Source: Planctomycetota bacterium (GTDB lineage Bacteria > Planctomycetota > UBA1135 > GCA-002686595). From it: a DNA stretch of 64,000 bases. The notes below the pieces were generated by a model. It was not told the DNA's origin. It worked only from the letters and a program-made list of their open reading frames with translations, and searched no databases. The position numbers and the translations under genes are program-made. Numbering within the stretch: the stretch's first letter is position 1; every line of letters begins with the position of its first letter. The DNA lies in contig JASLMK010000078.1 of NCBI GenBank assembly GCA_030746555.1, positions 1 through 64,000 of the forward strand. The letters are read 5' to 3'. Shown piece by piece: positions 55,759 through 64,000 of the stretch.

Positions 55759-57546
55759 GTGAGCCGCGGCGCGGCCGAGTCTCTGCTCGCCGAGGGCGAG
55801 CTCGACGCCTGTCTGGCCGGGCTGGAGGCCGGGCGCGCGTTCAAGGAGTGCCTCGAGGAGCTGCTGCTGGGGCTGGAGGAGGAGCGCGCCGAGCGGCTGA
55901 TGATGCTCCTGCGCGAGGCGCGCGGCGCCTGGTTGCCGCTCCTGCGGGGGCGGCCGGGGCGCACGTTGTTCTGCGGCGACGCACTCTCGGGCACGGTCCT
56001 GGCGCTGATCCTCGCCGGGCACGATCCGGTGCTGGCGGACCGGCGGGCCGATCGCCTGACCTTCGCGCGCCGGCGTGCCGCCGCCCTGACCGAGCGCACA
56101 CCCGACACCGTCCTGGCCGAGGCGGGGCGGCTCCCCTTCGCGGCCAACAGCTTCGACCTCGTGGTCGCCGAGGGCGGCTCGCCGGGAGCGAGCGCGGGCC
56201 TGCCCGCCCCCCCCGCCGAGCTCGTGCGGCTCGCGCGCGGCGAGGTCTTGACGACCGCCGACAACCGCCTGGGCTACAAGCGATCGACCGGCCGGCGCGG
56301 GCACTTCACGGTCCCCGGTCCCCTGAGGTTCCTGCGGGAGGTCGTGCGACCGCCCGGGGGCGAGCGCACCCTGGGAGCCTACCGGCGCGCCCTCGCGGCC
56401 CCCGGGCGAACGCGGCCCGAGGCCCTCGCGCTCTACCCGCACTCGGCGGACTTCACCCACGTCGTGGCCATCGACGAGCCCTGGCCGAAGCTGCACATCG
56501 GCCCCAAGGAGCGCGGAAACCGGTGGAAGACCGCGGCCTGCTCCTTGGGGCTGTTTCCGTGGCTGACCCCCTCCTTCGCCCTCTCGAGCACGCCCGTCGA
56601 GCTGGCCCGCACGCCCAGCCGCCTCGTGAGGCTGCTCGACGCCCTGGCGGAACGCTTGGAAGCGCCGCCGTTGATCGCCGAGGAGATCATCGCCACGCGC
56701 GGCAACACGGCCCTGGTCCAGACGGCCGCGCGGGACGCGAGCGACTCGCCCGGGGGCGGCCTGACCGTGCGCATCCCCCTCGGCGCGCACCTGCGTCCGA
56801 TGGTGGCGCGCCATCACGAGCGCCTCTCGATGATCGGCCGCGAGTTCCCGGGGATGCCAGTGCCCGAGCCGCTGTTCGTCGGGGAGCTCGAGGGTCTGTG
56901 GGTCACCTGCGAGCGGCGGCTGGGAGGTCTCACCGCGCCCCAGATCTCCGGGCGTCATCCCCTCGTCGCGCGCATGCTCGCCGACGCCGCCGCGCACCTC
57001 GCCGGGTTGGTGACGCGCCCGCCCGAGCGCCTGGACGACGAGGGGTTCGAGGAGCTGATGGACTGGCGCTTCTCGATCGTCTCCCGCCACGCAGGGGTCG
57101 CGAGCACGGTCGCCCGCCTGGCGCGCCTGCGCGACGAGCTGCGCGAGCGCATGGTGGGCCTGCGCTTCCCGCGCGTGCTCTCCCACGGCGACCTGCGCTC
57201 CAAGCACGTCCAAGTCCGCCCCGACGGCGGCGTCCTGGGGTACCTGGACTGGGGCACGAGCCGCCACGACGACCTGCCCGGCTGGGATCTGCTGCACCTG
57301 ATCGCCCACGAGCGCAAGCAGGAGGAGGGCCTCTGCCCGGCGGAGGCCTGGGAGCGGATCCGCCGGGTCGACGCCCTGCGGGACCACGAGCGGGCCGCCC
57401 TCACAGACCACGCCCGGCGCCTGGGAGTGGGGATGGAGGTTCTCGAGGCCGGGGCGGACGCGTACCCGGTCCTGCTGGCCGCGATGGCCGAGAGCCACTG
57501 GGACTATTCACGGCCGCGCTGGGTCCATCGGCAGTTCGGCCTCTAG
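55759..57546 (+). CDS. Fused methyltransferase-like and aminoglycoside-phosphotransferase-like protein
   Basis: 595 residues from GTG 55759. The N-terminal about 200 residues look like a degenerate SAM-methyltransferase fold (GRTLFCGDALSGTVLAL, AEAGRLPFAANSFDLVVAE). The C-terminal about 330 residues are an APH-type kinase: LVRIPLG-like strand, then LSHGDLRSKHVQV with the catalytic Asp and YLDWGTSRHDDLPGWDLLHL with the metal-binding Asp. The usual Asn of HGDxxxxN is His here. The fusion resembles, in plan only, methyltransferase-kinase O-antigen terminators such as WbdD. The stop TAG is the first base triplet inside the element at 57543. Confidence 0.75.
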   Translation: MSRGAAESLLAEGELDACLAGLEAGRAFKECLEELLLGLEEERAERLMMLLREARGAWLPLLRGRPGRTLFCGDALSGTVLALILAGHDPVLADRRADRLTFARRRAAALTERTPDTVLAEAGRLPFAANSFDLVVAEGGSPGASAGLPAPPAELVRLARGEVLTTADNRLGYKRSTGRRGHFTVPGPLRFLREVVRPPGGERTLGAYRRALAAPGRTRPEALALYPHSADFTHVVAIDEPWPKLHIGPKERGNRWKTAACSLGLFPWLTPSFALSSTPVELARTPSRLVRLLDALAERLEAPPLIAEEIIATRGNTALVQTAARDASDSPGGGLTVRIPLGAHLRPMVARHHERLSMIGREFPGMPVPEPLFVGELEGLWVTCERRLGGLTAPQISGRHPLVARMLADAAAHLAGLVTRPPERLDDEGFEELMDWRFSIVSRHAGVASTVARLARLRDELRERMVGLRFPRVLSHGDLRSKHVQVRPDGGVLGYLDWGTSRHDDLPGWDLLHLIAHERKQEEGLCPAEAWERIRRVDALRDHERAALTDHARRLGVGMEVLEAGADAYPVLLAAMAESHWDYSRPRWVHRQFGL

Positions 57547-57753
57547 CCCGGATGATCCATGAAGAAGTGCACGAGACACAGCAACTCGGTTCCTGGTGGT
57601 GCTTTGCGGGTCCTGGCGACGCAGGCGACCCTGAACGGGTCGTCGAGGAAGCCAGGAAGCCAGGCTCCAAGAAGCGCCGCCAGGGGCCGAGAGGCCGTCG
57701 AAGACGGCCGGTTGCGAAGTCTGGTGTGCGTGTTCATGGATCATCCGGGCTAG
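57543..57753. mobile_element. Miniature inverted-repeat element, complete copy (211 bp)
   Basis: Bounded by CTAG on both sides. The first 21 bases (CTAGCCCGGATGATCCATGAA) are the exact reverse complement of the last 21, and the inverted match continues imperfectly to about 45 bases. Over its whole length it matches the 203-bp copy at 63789-63991; this copy has one extra 8-base repeat (aggaagcc) in the middle. No transposase is coded. CTAG ends fit IS630/mariner elements, which insert at TA and in some cases CTAG. It sits exactly on the stop of the upstream kinase gene. Confidence 0.85.
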
Positions 57754-57819
57754 CCGCTGCCCCTCCTGGAGACCCCAGGAGGCCGTCAGGCGGAGAATCT
57801 CACCCAGATTCCAGACTGG

Positions 57820-57848
57820 TTCCCCGTATCGGGGGATTGGTGTATGCT
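57820..57848 (+). promoter_or_regulatory. Promoter candidate for the exported protein at 57990
   Basis: TTCCCC at 57820-57825 and TATGCT at 57843-57848 are spaced by 17 bases. The -35 is weak. Surrounding DNA is noticeably more AT-rich than the rest of the window, as upstream of strongly expressed genes. Confidence 0.5.
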
Positions 57849-57942
57849 TGGAGCAACATCCCTGGTCGAGCCACCTCCCCGAGCACGGTGCTATCAGCGA
57901 CGTCGCGTCAATACAGGGGACGTGGAACGGCCTGACGGTTTC

Positions 57943-57958
57943 TGGTGATTCATCACCA
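57943..57958 (+). promoter_or_regulatory. Leader hairpin upstream of the exported protein
   Basis: TGGTGA at 57943-57948 pairs perfectly with TCACCA at 57953-57958 around a TTCA loop, 31 bases before the ATG, in a leader of roughly 130 bases. It may tune message stability or initiation; no ribosome-binding sequence is obvious. Confidence 0.4.
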
Positions 57959-57989
57959 TCTCATTTACCCGCTTCAGAAGAGTCTCAGC

Positions 57990-59516
57990 ATGAAAGTTTC
58001 CGCAATCGCGTTGGCGGTTGTTGCGGGCACGGCTGCTTCGCCCGCTTTCGCGCAGTTTACGGACGCCCACAGTGCCACGTCCCCCAAGGTCGCCACGCCC
58101 GTCGTTGCGAACTCTGGCGGTGGCTGGCTCGGTGGCAGTGACGCCTGTGCGACGCCCCAAGACATCGGCTCCGGCGACGTGTTCGGTCAGACCTTTGACA
58201 CGACCGCGGCGACCACCGGTCCCGAGCACCAGTCCGAGTCCCTGTGCTTCGCCTTCGGCACCTCTGCCGTCGACCTCGACGTCTGGTTCAAGTGGACCTC
58301 GTCCGCCGGCGGCAACGCCACGGTCACCACTTGCAACGGCACGTCCGGCGACACGAAGGTGGCCGCCTACGACGACACCGGTGGATGCCCCACGGGCTCC
58401 GCAATCGGTTGCAACGACGACGCGTGTGGCCTCCAGTCCACGGTCGTCTTCGCCGCCACCCCCGGCAACGCCTACGTGATCCAGCTCGGCGCGTTCCCCG
58501 GTGCCTCCGGCGCCACGGGTGCGTTCGACGTCACCGAGGCCGCGCCCCCCCCGTGCGGCCAGTACGACAACGGCACGACCGAGAACGCTCTGGGCCTCAC
58601 CGCTGGTGGTGAGATGGGCTGGTTGCACTTCTGGGATTGCGCCGGCGCCGTCACGACCGTCGAGAGTGCCTACGGCACCGCGATGTTCCCCGGCTCCGTC
58701 ACCAACGGCTCCAACAGCCAAGTCGCCCTCTACACCGGCGGCGACGCGACGAGCGGCCCCGGTGCTGCGACGATGGTCGCCTCCACGGCGACGACCGTCG
58801 TGAACGGCGACACCGACATCCTGAACCCCATCCCGCTCGCGGGCGACATCTCCGGCGGCGGCTGGGCCCTGTGCTCCGCTGACCAGATCGCCGGCCAGTT
58901 CCCCGGCCCGATGGATCAGGACTCCTCCGGTCCCGAGTCTTGGGTCGTCGGCAACACCACCGGCCCCGGCACCCTCGACATCACGAACCTCAACAACAAC
59001 AACGTTCCCCCGCTGCAGATGCAGGCCATCGGCTTCTCCGCCTACTGGCTCCTGCGCATCGACGGCAGCGGCGACACCGGCATCGGCACCAACCAGTGCT
59101 TCGGTGACGGCTCCGGCACGGCCTGCCCCTGCGGCAACCCGGGTGCGAACGGCGGTTGCGCCAACTCGAGTGGCGACGGCTGTACCCTCGACGCTGAGTC
59201 CGCCAACGGCGGTACCCTGAACGCCGGCAACGCCATTCCTGGCCAGCCGGGTCTGTTCTTCCAGGGCAACAACAGCATCGGCGGCGGCACCGGCATCGCG
59301 TTTGGTGACGGCCTCCGCTGCTGCGGCTCCGGCATCATCCGCCTCGGCGTCGTCAACCCCGACGGCACCGGCGCCGCGTCCTTCACGGACACGCAGGCCA
59401 ACGGCGGCGCGAGCGCGGGCGACACCAAGTGCTACCAGTACTGGTATCGCAACCCCAGCGGATCTCCCTGCGGCGCGGGCTTCAACCTGTCCAACGCCGT
59501 CTCGATCACCTGGTAG
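57990..59516 (+). CDS. Exported surface-type protein with CFGDGSG C-terminal domain
   Basis: 508 residues. Signal peptide ends at ASPAFAQ. Residues about 45-190 form a PPC-like beta-sandwich (LDVWFKWTSSAGGNATVTTCNG and AAYDDTGGCPTGSAIGCNDDAC). The middle domain is beta-rich and unassigned. The final about 140 residues are the planctomycete domain, CFGDGSGTACPCGNPG to SPCGAGFNLSN, more diverged from the two copies at 9939 and 13649 than those are from each other. AT-rich leader and less extreme codons suggest high expression. A terminator follows at 59569. Confidence 0.87.
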   Translation: MKVSAIALAVVAGTAASPAFAQFTDAHSATSPKVATPVVANSGGGWLGGSDACATPQDIGSGDVFGQTFDTTAATTGPEHQSESLCFAFGTSAVDLDVWFKWTSSAGGNATVTTCNGTSGDTKVAAYDDTGGCPTGSAIGCNDDACGLQSTVVFAATPGNAYVIQLGAFPGASGATGAFDVTEAAPPPCGQYDNGTTENALGLTAGGEMGWLHFWDCAGAVTTVESAYGTAMFPGSVTNGSNSQVALYTGGDATSGPGAATMVASTATTVVNGDTDILNPIPLAGDISGGGWALCSADQIAGQFPGPMDQDSSGPESWVVGNTTGPGTLDITNLNNNNVPPLQMQAIGFSAYWLLRIDGSGDTGIGTNQCFGDGSGTACPCGNPGANGGCANSSGDGCTLDAESANGGTLNAGNAIPGQPGLFFQGNNSIGGGTGIAFGDGLRCCGSGIIRLGVVNPDGTGAASFTDTQANGGASAGDTKCYQYWYRNPSGSPCGAGFNLSNAVSITW

Positions 59517-59568
59517 ATCCCTACCTCGTGTTCGGAGGGTCGCCTGACCCTCACGGATCCTAGACAAC

Positions 59569-59610
59569 AAGGTGGCGTCGCCCCCCAGCGGGCGGCGCCA
59601 CCTTTCTTTC
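59569..59610 (+). terminator. Rho-independent terminator after the exported protein
   Basis: AAGGTGGCGTCGCC at 59569-59582 pairs with GGCGGCGCCACCTT at 59591-59604 (one mismatch), followed by TCTTTC. A clear stem plus T-rich tail. Confidence 0.85.
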
Positions 59611-59804
59611 GCTTGCCGCGTTCACACTCCGTACGCACAGGGGCGCACCCCACGCACTTTCTCCTCGCTGGGCTTGCAAGCCCCGCCCGAAGTTGCGAGC
59701 ACCCAGGAAGACGCGGGTGACGACCCGCCAACGACGACCGCACCAGCCCCCGACCCTGTGGCCTTGCCCGCCCGTGGGTCGATAGACAGCCCGGATCCTC
59801 GGCC

Positions 59805-62303
59805 ATGATCACGCCCACCCTCATCGCACTCCTCGGACTCTCCCTCGTGCTCCTGCACTTCGGCCGCGCCCTCTTGGCGTGGACCCTGCCGCCGCTGGTG
59901 GGCATCGCCCTGTGGGCCCTGGCGGGGATCGAGGCCTCGGGTTGGTTTTGGACGCTCGCGGGGCTCTACGGCCTGTGTGTCGTCGTCTTCGCCGTTCCGC
60001 TGACGCGGCGCATGCTGCTCTCGCGGCGGCTGATGAAGCTCCTGGCGCCGATCTTCCCGACCATGAGCGAGACCGAGCGCATCGCCCTGGAGGCGGGCAC
60101 GGTCTGGTGGGACGCGGACCTGTTCGGGGGCAGGCCGCGCTGGAAGCGGCTGGTGGACTTCCAGGTCTCCGAGCTCAACGCCCTGGAGCGCGAGTTCCTC
60201 GACGGACCGACCGAGGAACTGTGCCGCATGCTGAACGACTGGGAGATCCACCAGCGACGGGACCTCTCGGCGGAGACCTGGGACTTCATGAAGAAGGCCG
60301 GCTTCTTCGGCATGATCATCCCCACCGACTATGGCGGTCTGGGTCTCTCGGCCCAGGCCTGCTCGGCGGTCCTGACCAAGATCTCAACGCGCAGCGTGCC
60401 CGGAGCGGTGACGGTCATGGTCCCCAACTCCCTCGGGCCGGCGGAGTTGCTGCTGCACTACGGAACCGAGGAGCAGAAGGACCACTTCCTGCCGCGCCTG
60501 GCGAGCGGCGAGGAGATGCCCTGCTTCGCCCTGACCGAACCCGGTGCTGGGAGCGATGCGGGCTCGATGCAGAGCTCGGGCGTGGTTTGCCGCGGGATCT
60601 ACCAGGGAGAGGAGACCCTCGGCATCCGCCTGAACTGGGACAAGCGTTACATCACCCTCAGCTCGGTGGCGACGGTCTTGGGGTTGGCGTTCAAGCTACG
60701 GGACCCCGACGGTCTCTTGGGCGGCGAGGAAGACCGCGGGATCACCTGCGCCCTCGTCCCGACCGACACGCCCGGCGTGGAGATCGGGATGCGTCACGAT
60801 CCCCTCGGAGTGCCCTTCATCAACGGGCCGACCAAGGGGCACGACGTCTTCGTGCCCATCGACGCGATCATCGGCGGCGCCGAGCGCGCGGGCCACGGCT
60901 GGCGCATGCTGATGGACTGCCTGTCGGCGGGCCGCGGCATCTCCTTGCCGGGCATGGCCTGCGGGGCGGCCCAAGGCGTGGCGCGCGGGCTCAGCGCCTA
61001 CGGGAACATCCGCGAGCAGTTCGGCATGCCGATCGGCCGCTTCGAGGGCGTCGAGGAGAAGCTCGCGCCGATCGGCGGCATGGGCTACTTGATGAACGCG
61101 GCACGCACCCTCACGGCGGGCGCGATCGACGCGGGCCAGAAGCCGGCGGTGATCTCGGCCATCATGAAGGCCTACCTGACCGACGGAATGCGGCGCGTCG
61201 TGATCGACGGCATGGACGTCTTGGGCGGTGCGGGCATCTCGCTCGGCCCCAAGAACACCCTGGGCTTGGGATACCAGGGCCTGCCGATCAGCATCACCGT
61301 CGAGGGCGCGAACATCCTCACGCGCTCGATGATCATCTTCGGCCAAGGCGCGATCCGCTGTCATCCCTTCGCTCTCGACGAGATCCAAAGCGTCCAGGCC
61401 AAGGACGTGAAGCGGTTCGACGAGGCCTTCTTCGGCCACATCGGCCACGTCTTCTCCAACGCCACCCGCGCCACCGTCCTCGGTTGGAGTCGCGCGCTCC
61501 TGGGGAGCTCCCCGGTCGACGGCCCGGCCGCTGAGTACTTCCGCGGCCTCGACCGCATGAGCGCCGCCTACGCCATGTGCTCGGAGGTGGCGATGATGAC
61601 CCTGGGAGGTTCCCTGAAGTTCAGGGAGAAGCTCACCGGCCGCCTGGCCGACGGTCTGGCGTGGCTGTACCTGGGCTCCGCGGCGCTCAAGCGTTTCGAA
61701 GACGGCGGGCGCAGCGAGGTCGAGGTCCCGTTCATGCGCTGGTCCCTGCAGACCGCCCTGTTCGAGATCCAGACGGCGCTCCTGGGGGTGCTGGACAACC
61801 TGCCCAACCGCCCGATCGCCCACGTCCTGCGCCTGCAGCTCTTCCCGATCTTCTCGCGCCACCGGGGTCCGAGCGACCGCCTGGAGAGCCAGCTCTCGCG
61901 GGCGATGCTCTCCAACGCTCAGGCGCGCGAGATGCTGTCACGCGAGTTGTTCATGCCCGACGAGGACGAGCCGGGGCTCGGCGCCCTGGAGAAGGCGCTC
62001 CACATCGTCCTGGCGGCCTCGGACGCACGTAAGAAGCTCAAGGAGGGCGTGCGCGACAAGGTCGTCGTCGGTCCGACCAAGCAGGCGCGCCTCGACGCGG
62101 CCGTCGAGGTGGGTGTGCTCACCGCCGCCGAGCGAGACCTGATCCGGCTGGCGGCAGAGACGCGCGACGAGGCCATCCAGGTGGACGCCTTCGAGTTCCC
62201 CGGTTACCCGCTGCGGGTCGTCCCCCCCGAAGCGGCGCCCGCCGAGGCCGCGCCCGCTGCTTCCGAGCCCGAGCCCGAGTCCACCGGCGTGGACGCGGGC
62301 TGA
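59805..62303 (+). CDS. FadE-like membrane-associated acyl-CoA dehydrogenase
   Basis: 832 residues, the size of FadE with its C-terminal DUF1974 part. Two to three hydrophobic helices occupy about residues 5-65. The acyl-CoA dehydrogenase core carries LTEPGAGSDAGS, GISLPGMACGAAQGV, FGMPIGRFEGVEEKLA, GGAGISLGPKNTLGLGYQGLP and ITVEGANILTRSMIIFGQGA. It starts fatty-acid beta-oxidation at the membrane by forming trans-2-enoyl-CoA. It sits alone, with the gene that follows convergent and only 4 bases away. Confidence 0.93.
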   Translation: MITPTLIALLGLSLVLLHFGRALLAWTLPPLVGIALWALAGIEASGWFWTLAGLYGLCVVVFAVPLTRRMLLSRRLMKLLAPIFPTMSETERIALEAGTVWWDADLFGGRPRWKRLVDFQVSELNALEREFLDGPTEELCRMLNDWEIHQRRDLSAETWDFMKKAGFFGMIIPTDYGGLGLSAQACSAVLTKISTRSVPGAVTVMVPNSLGPAELLLHYGTEEQKDHFLPRLASGEEMPCFALTEPGAGSDAGSMQSSGVVCRGIYQGEETLGIRLNWDKRYITLSSVATVLGLAFKLRDPDGLLGGEEDRGITCALVPTDTPGVEIGMRHDPLGVPFINGPTKGHDVFVPIDAIIGGAERAGHGWRMLMDCLSAGRGISLPGMACGAAQGVARGLSAYGNIREQFGMPIGRFEGVEEKLAPIGGMGYLMNAARTLTAGAIDAGQKPAVISAIMKAYLTDGMRRVVIDGMDVLGGAGISLGPKNTLGLGYQGLPISITVEGANILTRSMIIFGQGAIRCHPFALDEIQSVQAKDVKRFDEAFFGHIGHVFSNATRATVLGWSRALLGSSPVDGPAAEYFRGLDRMSAAYAMCSEVAMMTLGGSLKFREKLTGRLADGLAWLYLGSAALKRFEDGGRSEVEVPFMRWSLQTALFEIQTALLGVLDNLPNRPIAHVLRLQLFPIFSRHRGPSDRLESQLSRAMLSNAQAREMLSRELFMPDEDEPGLGALEKALHIVLAASDARKKLKEGVRDKVVVGPTKQARLDAAVEVGVLTAAERDLIRLAAETRDEAIQVDAFEFPGYPLRVVPPEAAPAEAAPAASEPEPESTGVDAG

Positions 62304-62307
62304 GCCG

Positions 62308-63774
62308 TCAGTCCTCAGCGGCGCGCTCCTCGGCGATGCGCTCGTCGAGCCAGCGGCGCAGCCGGCGGCCGAGCTCCGCGAGGTCGAGGCCGAGGACCTG
62401 CTCCACGACGACCGTTGACACCTCACCGTTGCCGATGCGGCCCAGGATCGAGATCGCCTCTTTGGGACGGGCCTCCAGCAAGTACGCCGCGAGCACGTAG
62501 GAGAGCAACATGTCCTCGGTCGTGAGGGTGTTCACCGAGCGGCCGAGGGTGTACACGAGCTTCGGGGGACGCTCGCCGGCCAGGATGCGCGCCGCCTCGA
62601 CATACCAGTCCGTTTCGTGCTGGAGCAGCCGGCGGCGCAGCGCCGCGTCCTCCTCGGGCAGGAGGTAGTCGGAGGGCTTGACGAACCAGGTCAGGCGCGT
62701 GCCGACGAGCTCGCGGGTGATGTACAGGCCGAAGCCCTCGAAGGCCCAGCCTTGGTCGCCGTCGATCCCAAACGCGTCGCCTAGGAGGAACTGCAGGCCG
62801 AGGCGTGCCAGGCTGTCGAGCCGATTGGCCGACTCGTCGCACCAGCTGGCCACGTCGTGGCTGCCCGGCACGGCCCCGGCGACGAGCTCGTCCATGAAGC
62901 GACGAATGCTCTCGTCGGCGTCGGGGTGGGCTTCGACGAAGCGTCGTCCCTGGTCAGCGCCCGTCAGGGCGTAGGCGGTGAAGCGCGAGGGGAACTCGGC
63001 CTCCAGGCCGAGGATCTCGTTCACGAAGGAGCGCTGGGCCAGAAGGACGCGCAGCACGCGGGCGAGCTCGTCGGGCGGACAGGTCCCCAGGATACGAACT
63101 CCGCCGCCCGTGAGGCACGCCGTCCACTCGATGCCAAAGGCGGCTTCGCGGGCGTTGGGCTGGACGGCCACGGGGGCCGGCACCCCCTCCAGGAGCGCCC
63201 GCGCCAAGGGCGAGAAGCCGCCCCGGCGCTCCGTCGCCCGGGGCGTCTCGCCCAGCACCCAACCCTCACCGCGCCGCACCTCGCCGCGGCCGGAGCGCAC
63301 GACCTCGTCGTCGGGGTCGAGGACCAGGAGCTGGTCGCGCACCGAGCGCGCCCGGGCGACGTCCAGCTCCTCCTCGTGCTCCGCCAGAAGCTCCAGGACG
63401 CGGTTGCGGAAGGCGGCGACGACCTCGCGTCGCCGGGAGGGGAACTCCTCCAGGGCCCGCTTGTCGAAATCCCTCGGGACGCGGGGCTTGCGTGGGGCGA
63501 CCCAGGCGCCTTCGCGGTCGCGTTTGTAGCCCAGACCGCGTCGAGCCTGCTCGTGGTCGTCGTCGAACTCCAGGATCGAACGGTACAGACCCGCTCGCGA
63601 GGCGAAGAGCTTCTTCTTCGTGCACCACGCCGCGACCTCCTCCAGGGCACCGATGAGCTCGACCGTCGCCGCTGCGTGCCCCCGCTCGAACTCCTCGCTC
63701 TGGGCGGTCGCGGCCGGGCTGCCCCAGACCAAGGCGGCCATCACTGCCGGCAGTGCGAGGCGCGGGAGGGGCAC
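62308..63774 (-). CDS. Exported protein of unknown function, peptidase-like remnant possible
   Basis: About 488 residues from GTG 63774; signal peptide ends at AATAQ. The frame stays open through the neighbouring repeat element to 63975, so a longer start cannot be excluded. The first about 130 residues are helical and charged. Further on, WAFEGFGLYITREL resembles the WxxEGxAxY segment of gluzincin peptidases, but the upstream HExxH is absent (position reads LARLGLQFLLG), so any such domain would be inactive. Function unknown. Converges with the FadE-like gene. Confidence 0.72.
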   Translation of the reverse strand: MPLPRLALPAVMAALVWGSPAATAQSEEFERGHAAATVELIGALEEVAAWCTKKKLFASRAGLYRSILEFDDDHEQARRGLGYKRDREGAWVAPRKPRVPRDFDKRALEEFPSRRREVVAAFRNRVLELLAEHEEELDVARARSVRDQLLVLDPDDEVVRSGRGEVRRGEGWVLGETPRATERRGGFSPLARALLEGVPAPVAVQPNAREAAFGIEWTACLTGGGVRILGTCPPDELARVLRVLLAQRSFVNEILGLEAEFPSRFTAYALTGADQGRRFVEAHPDADESIRRFMDELVAGAVPGSHDVASWCDESANRLDSLARLGLQFLLGDAFGIDGDQGWAFEGFGLYITRELVGTRLTWFVKPSDYLLPEEDAALRRRLLQHETDWYVEAARILAGERPPKLVYTLGRSVNTLTTEDMLLSYVLAAYLLEARPKEAISILGRIGNGEVSTVVVEQVLGLDLAELGRRLRRWLDERIAEERAAED

Positions 63775-63788
63775 GGCCTGCAAGAGAG

Positions 63789-63991
63789 CTAGACCGGATT
63801 CTTCATGAAGACGTGCACCAGACACAGCAACTCGGTTCCTGGTGGTGCTTTGCGGGTTCTGGCGACGCAGGCGACCCTGAACGGGTCGTCGAGGAAGCCA
63901 GGTTCCGAAGAGCGCCGCCAGGGGCCGAGAGGTCGTCGAAGACGGCCGGTTGCGAAGTCTGGTGTGCGTCTTCATGAATCATGCGGGCTAG
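63789..63991. mobile_element. Miniature inverted-repeat element, second complete copy (203 bp)
   Basis: Bounded by CTAG at 63789-63792 and 63988-63991. Terminal inverted repeats match for about 35 bases with few mismatches, including CATGAAGACG on both sides. The core is nearly identical to 57543-57753 except for an 8-base deletion. It lies 14 bases upstream of the GTG start of the minus-strand gene at 62308-63774. Confidence 0.85.
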
Positions 63992-64000
63992 AGCGAAAGC

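Noticed and set aside
57508-57744. Small protein coded inside the repeat element
   Set aside because: Frames differ between copies because of an 8-base indel, so no conserved peptide.
57543-57753. Integron attC site or CRISPR repeat
   Set aside because: Too long with CTAG ends, no short regular spacing, no cassettes or cas genes, and copies lie kilobases apart.

Overview
The window is GC-rich, gene-dense bacterial DNA that looks like a Planctomycetota chromosome. Three predicted exported proteins end in the same CFGDGSG/CPC...SPCG domain, and a fourth ends in a YCTAKxNS...QYW-SRDP domain. I know both domain types from planctomycete genomes. The PQQ-like propeller opening with WPGFRGPDGTG, the DUF1080-type lipoprotein and the CHAT/ECF-sigma module fit the same picture. 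Assignment is by pattern recognition only; no database was searched.

Layout. 1-3906 (minus): pyrophosphate-type phosphofructokinase, a HEAT-like membrane protein, then a Rieske protein and a cytochrome b6-type subunit (start of a bc/b6f-like complex that continues off the left edge). 4028-4216: promoter, tRNA-Leu and terminator. 4242-9639: large anchored protein of unknown function, aspartate-type aminotransferase, PAP2 membrane phosphatase, beta-barrel-like lipoprotein. 9939-14746 (plus): two paralogous exported proteins flanking an exported PHP-domain protein. 14826-18227: HD phosphohydrolase, queuosine-mannosyltransferase-like enzyme, exported protein with three CPxSG/CCxxC repeats. 18327-27021 (minus): an eight-gene run with two thiolases, 3-hydroxyacyl-CoA dehydrogenase, enoyl-CoA hydratase, two cyclophilins, a LeuD-LeuC fusion and a LeuB-like dehydrogenase. 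27539-33133: Lon-domain protein, exonuclease III, DEAD-box helicase, ferredoxin, IspH, PqqB-like lipoprotein.

33190-42627 (minus) is a tightly packed acyl-CoA operon built round a B12-dependent mutase. The mutase large subunit has Phe83 and Gln201, the residue pair of isobutyryl-CoA mutase rather than methylmalonyl-CoA mutase. With separate B12 subunit, MeaB, acyl-CoA dehydrogenase, 3-hydroxybutyryl-CoA dehydrogenase and thiolase it forms a plausible isobutyryl-CoA to acetyl-CoA route; crotonase is missing here but one lies at 22697-23485. 42773-48467: SGNH hydrolase, then an ECF sigma factor, a putative anti-sigma factor and an exported TPR-CHAT protease-like protein. 48604-52531: a coupled trio (membrane/CrtC-like protein, GMC oxidoreductase, DUF1080-like lipoprotein). 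52533-57546: coiled-coil protein, PQQ-like propeller, small exported protein, methyltransferase-kinase fusion. 57990-63774: exported surface-type protein, FadE-like acyl-CoA dehydrogenase, exported protein of unknown function.

The most distinctive non-coding feature is a dispersed element of 203-211 bp with long terminal inverted repeats and CTAG at both ends. There are two complete copies (57543-57753, 63789-63991) and one cut by the window edge (1-40). Two of the three copies sit exactly on the TAG stop codon of the neighbouring gene. It looks like a miniature inverted-repeat element, possibly moved by an IS630-type transposase.
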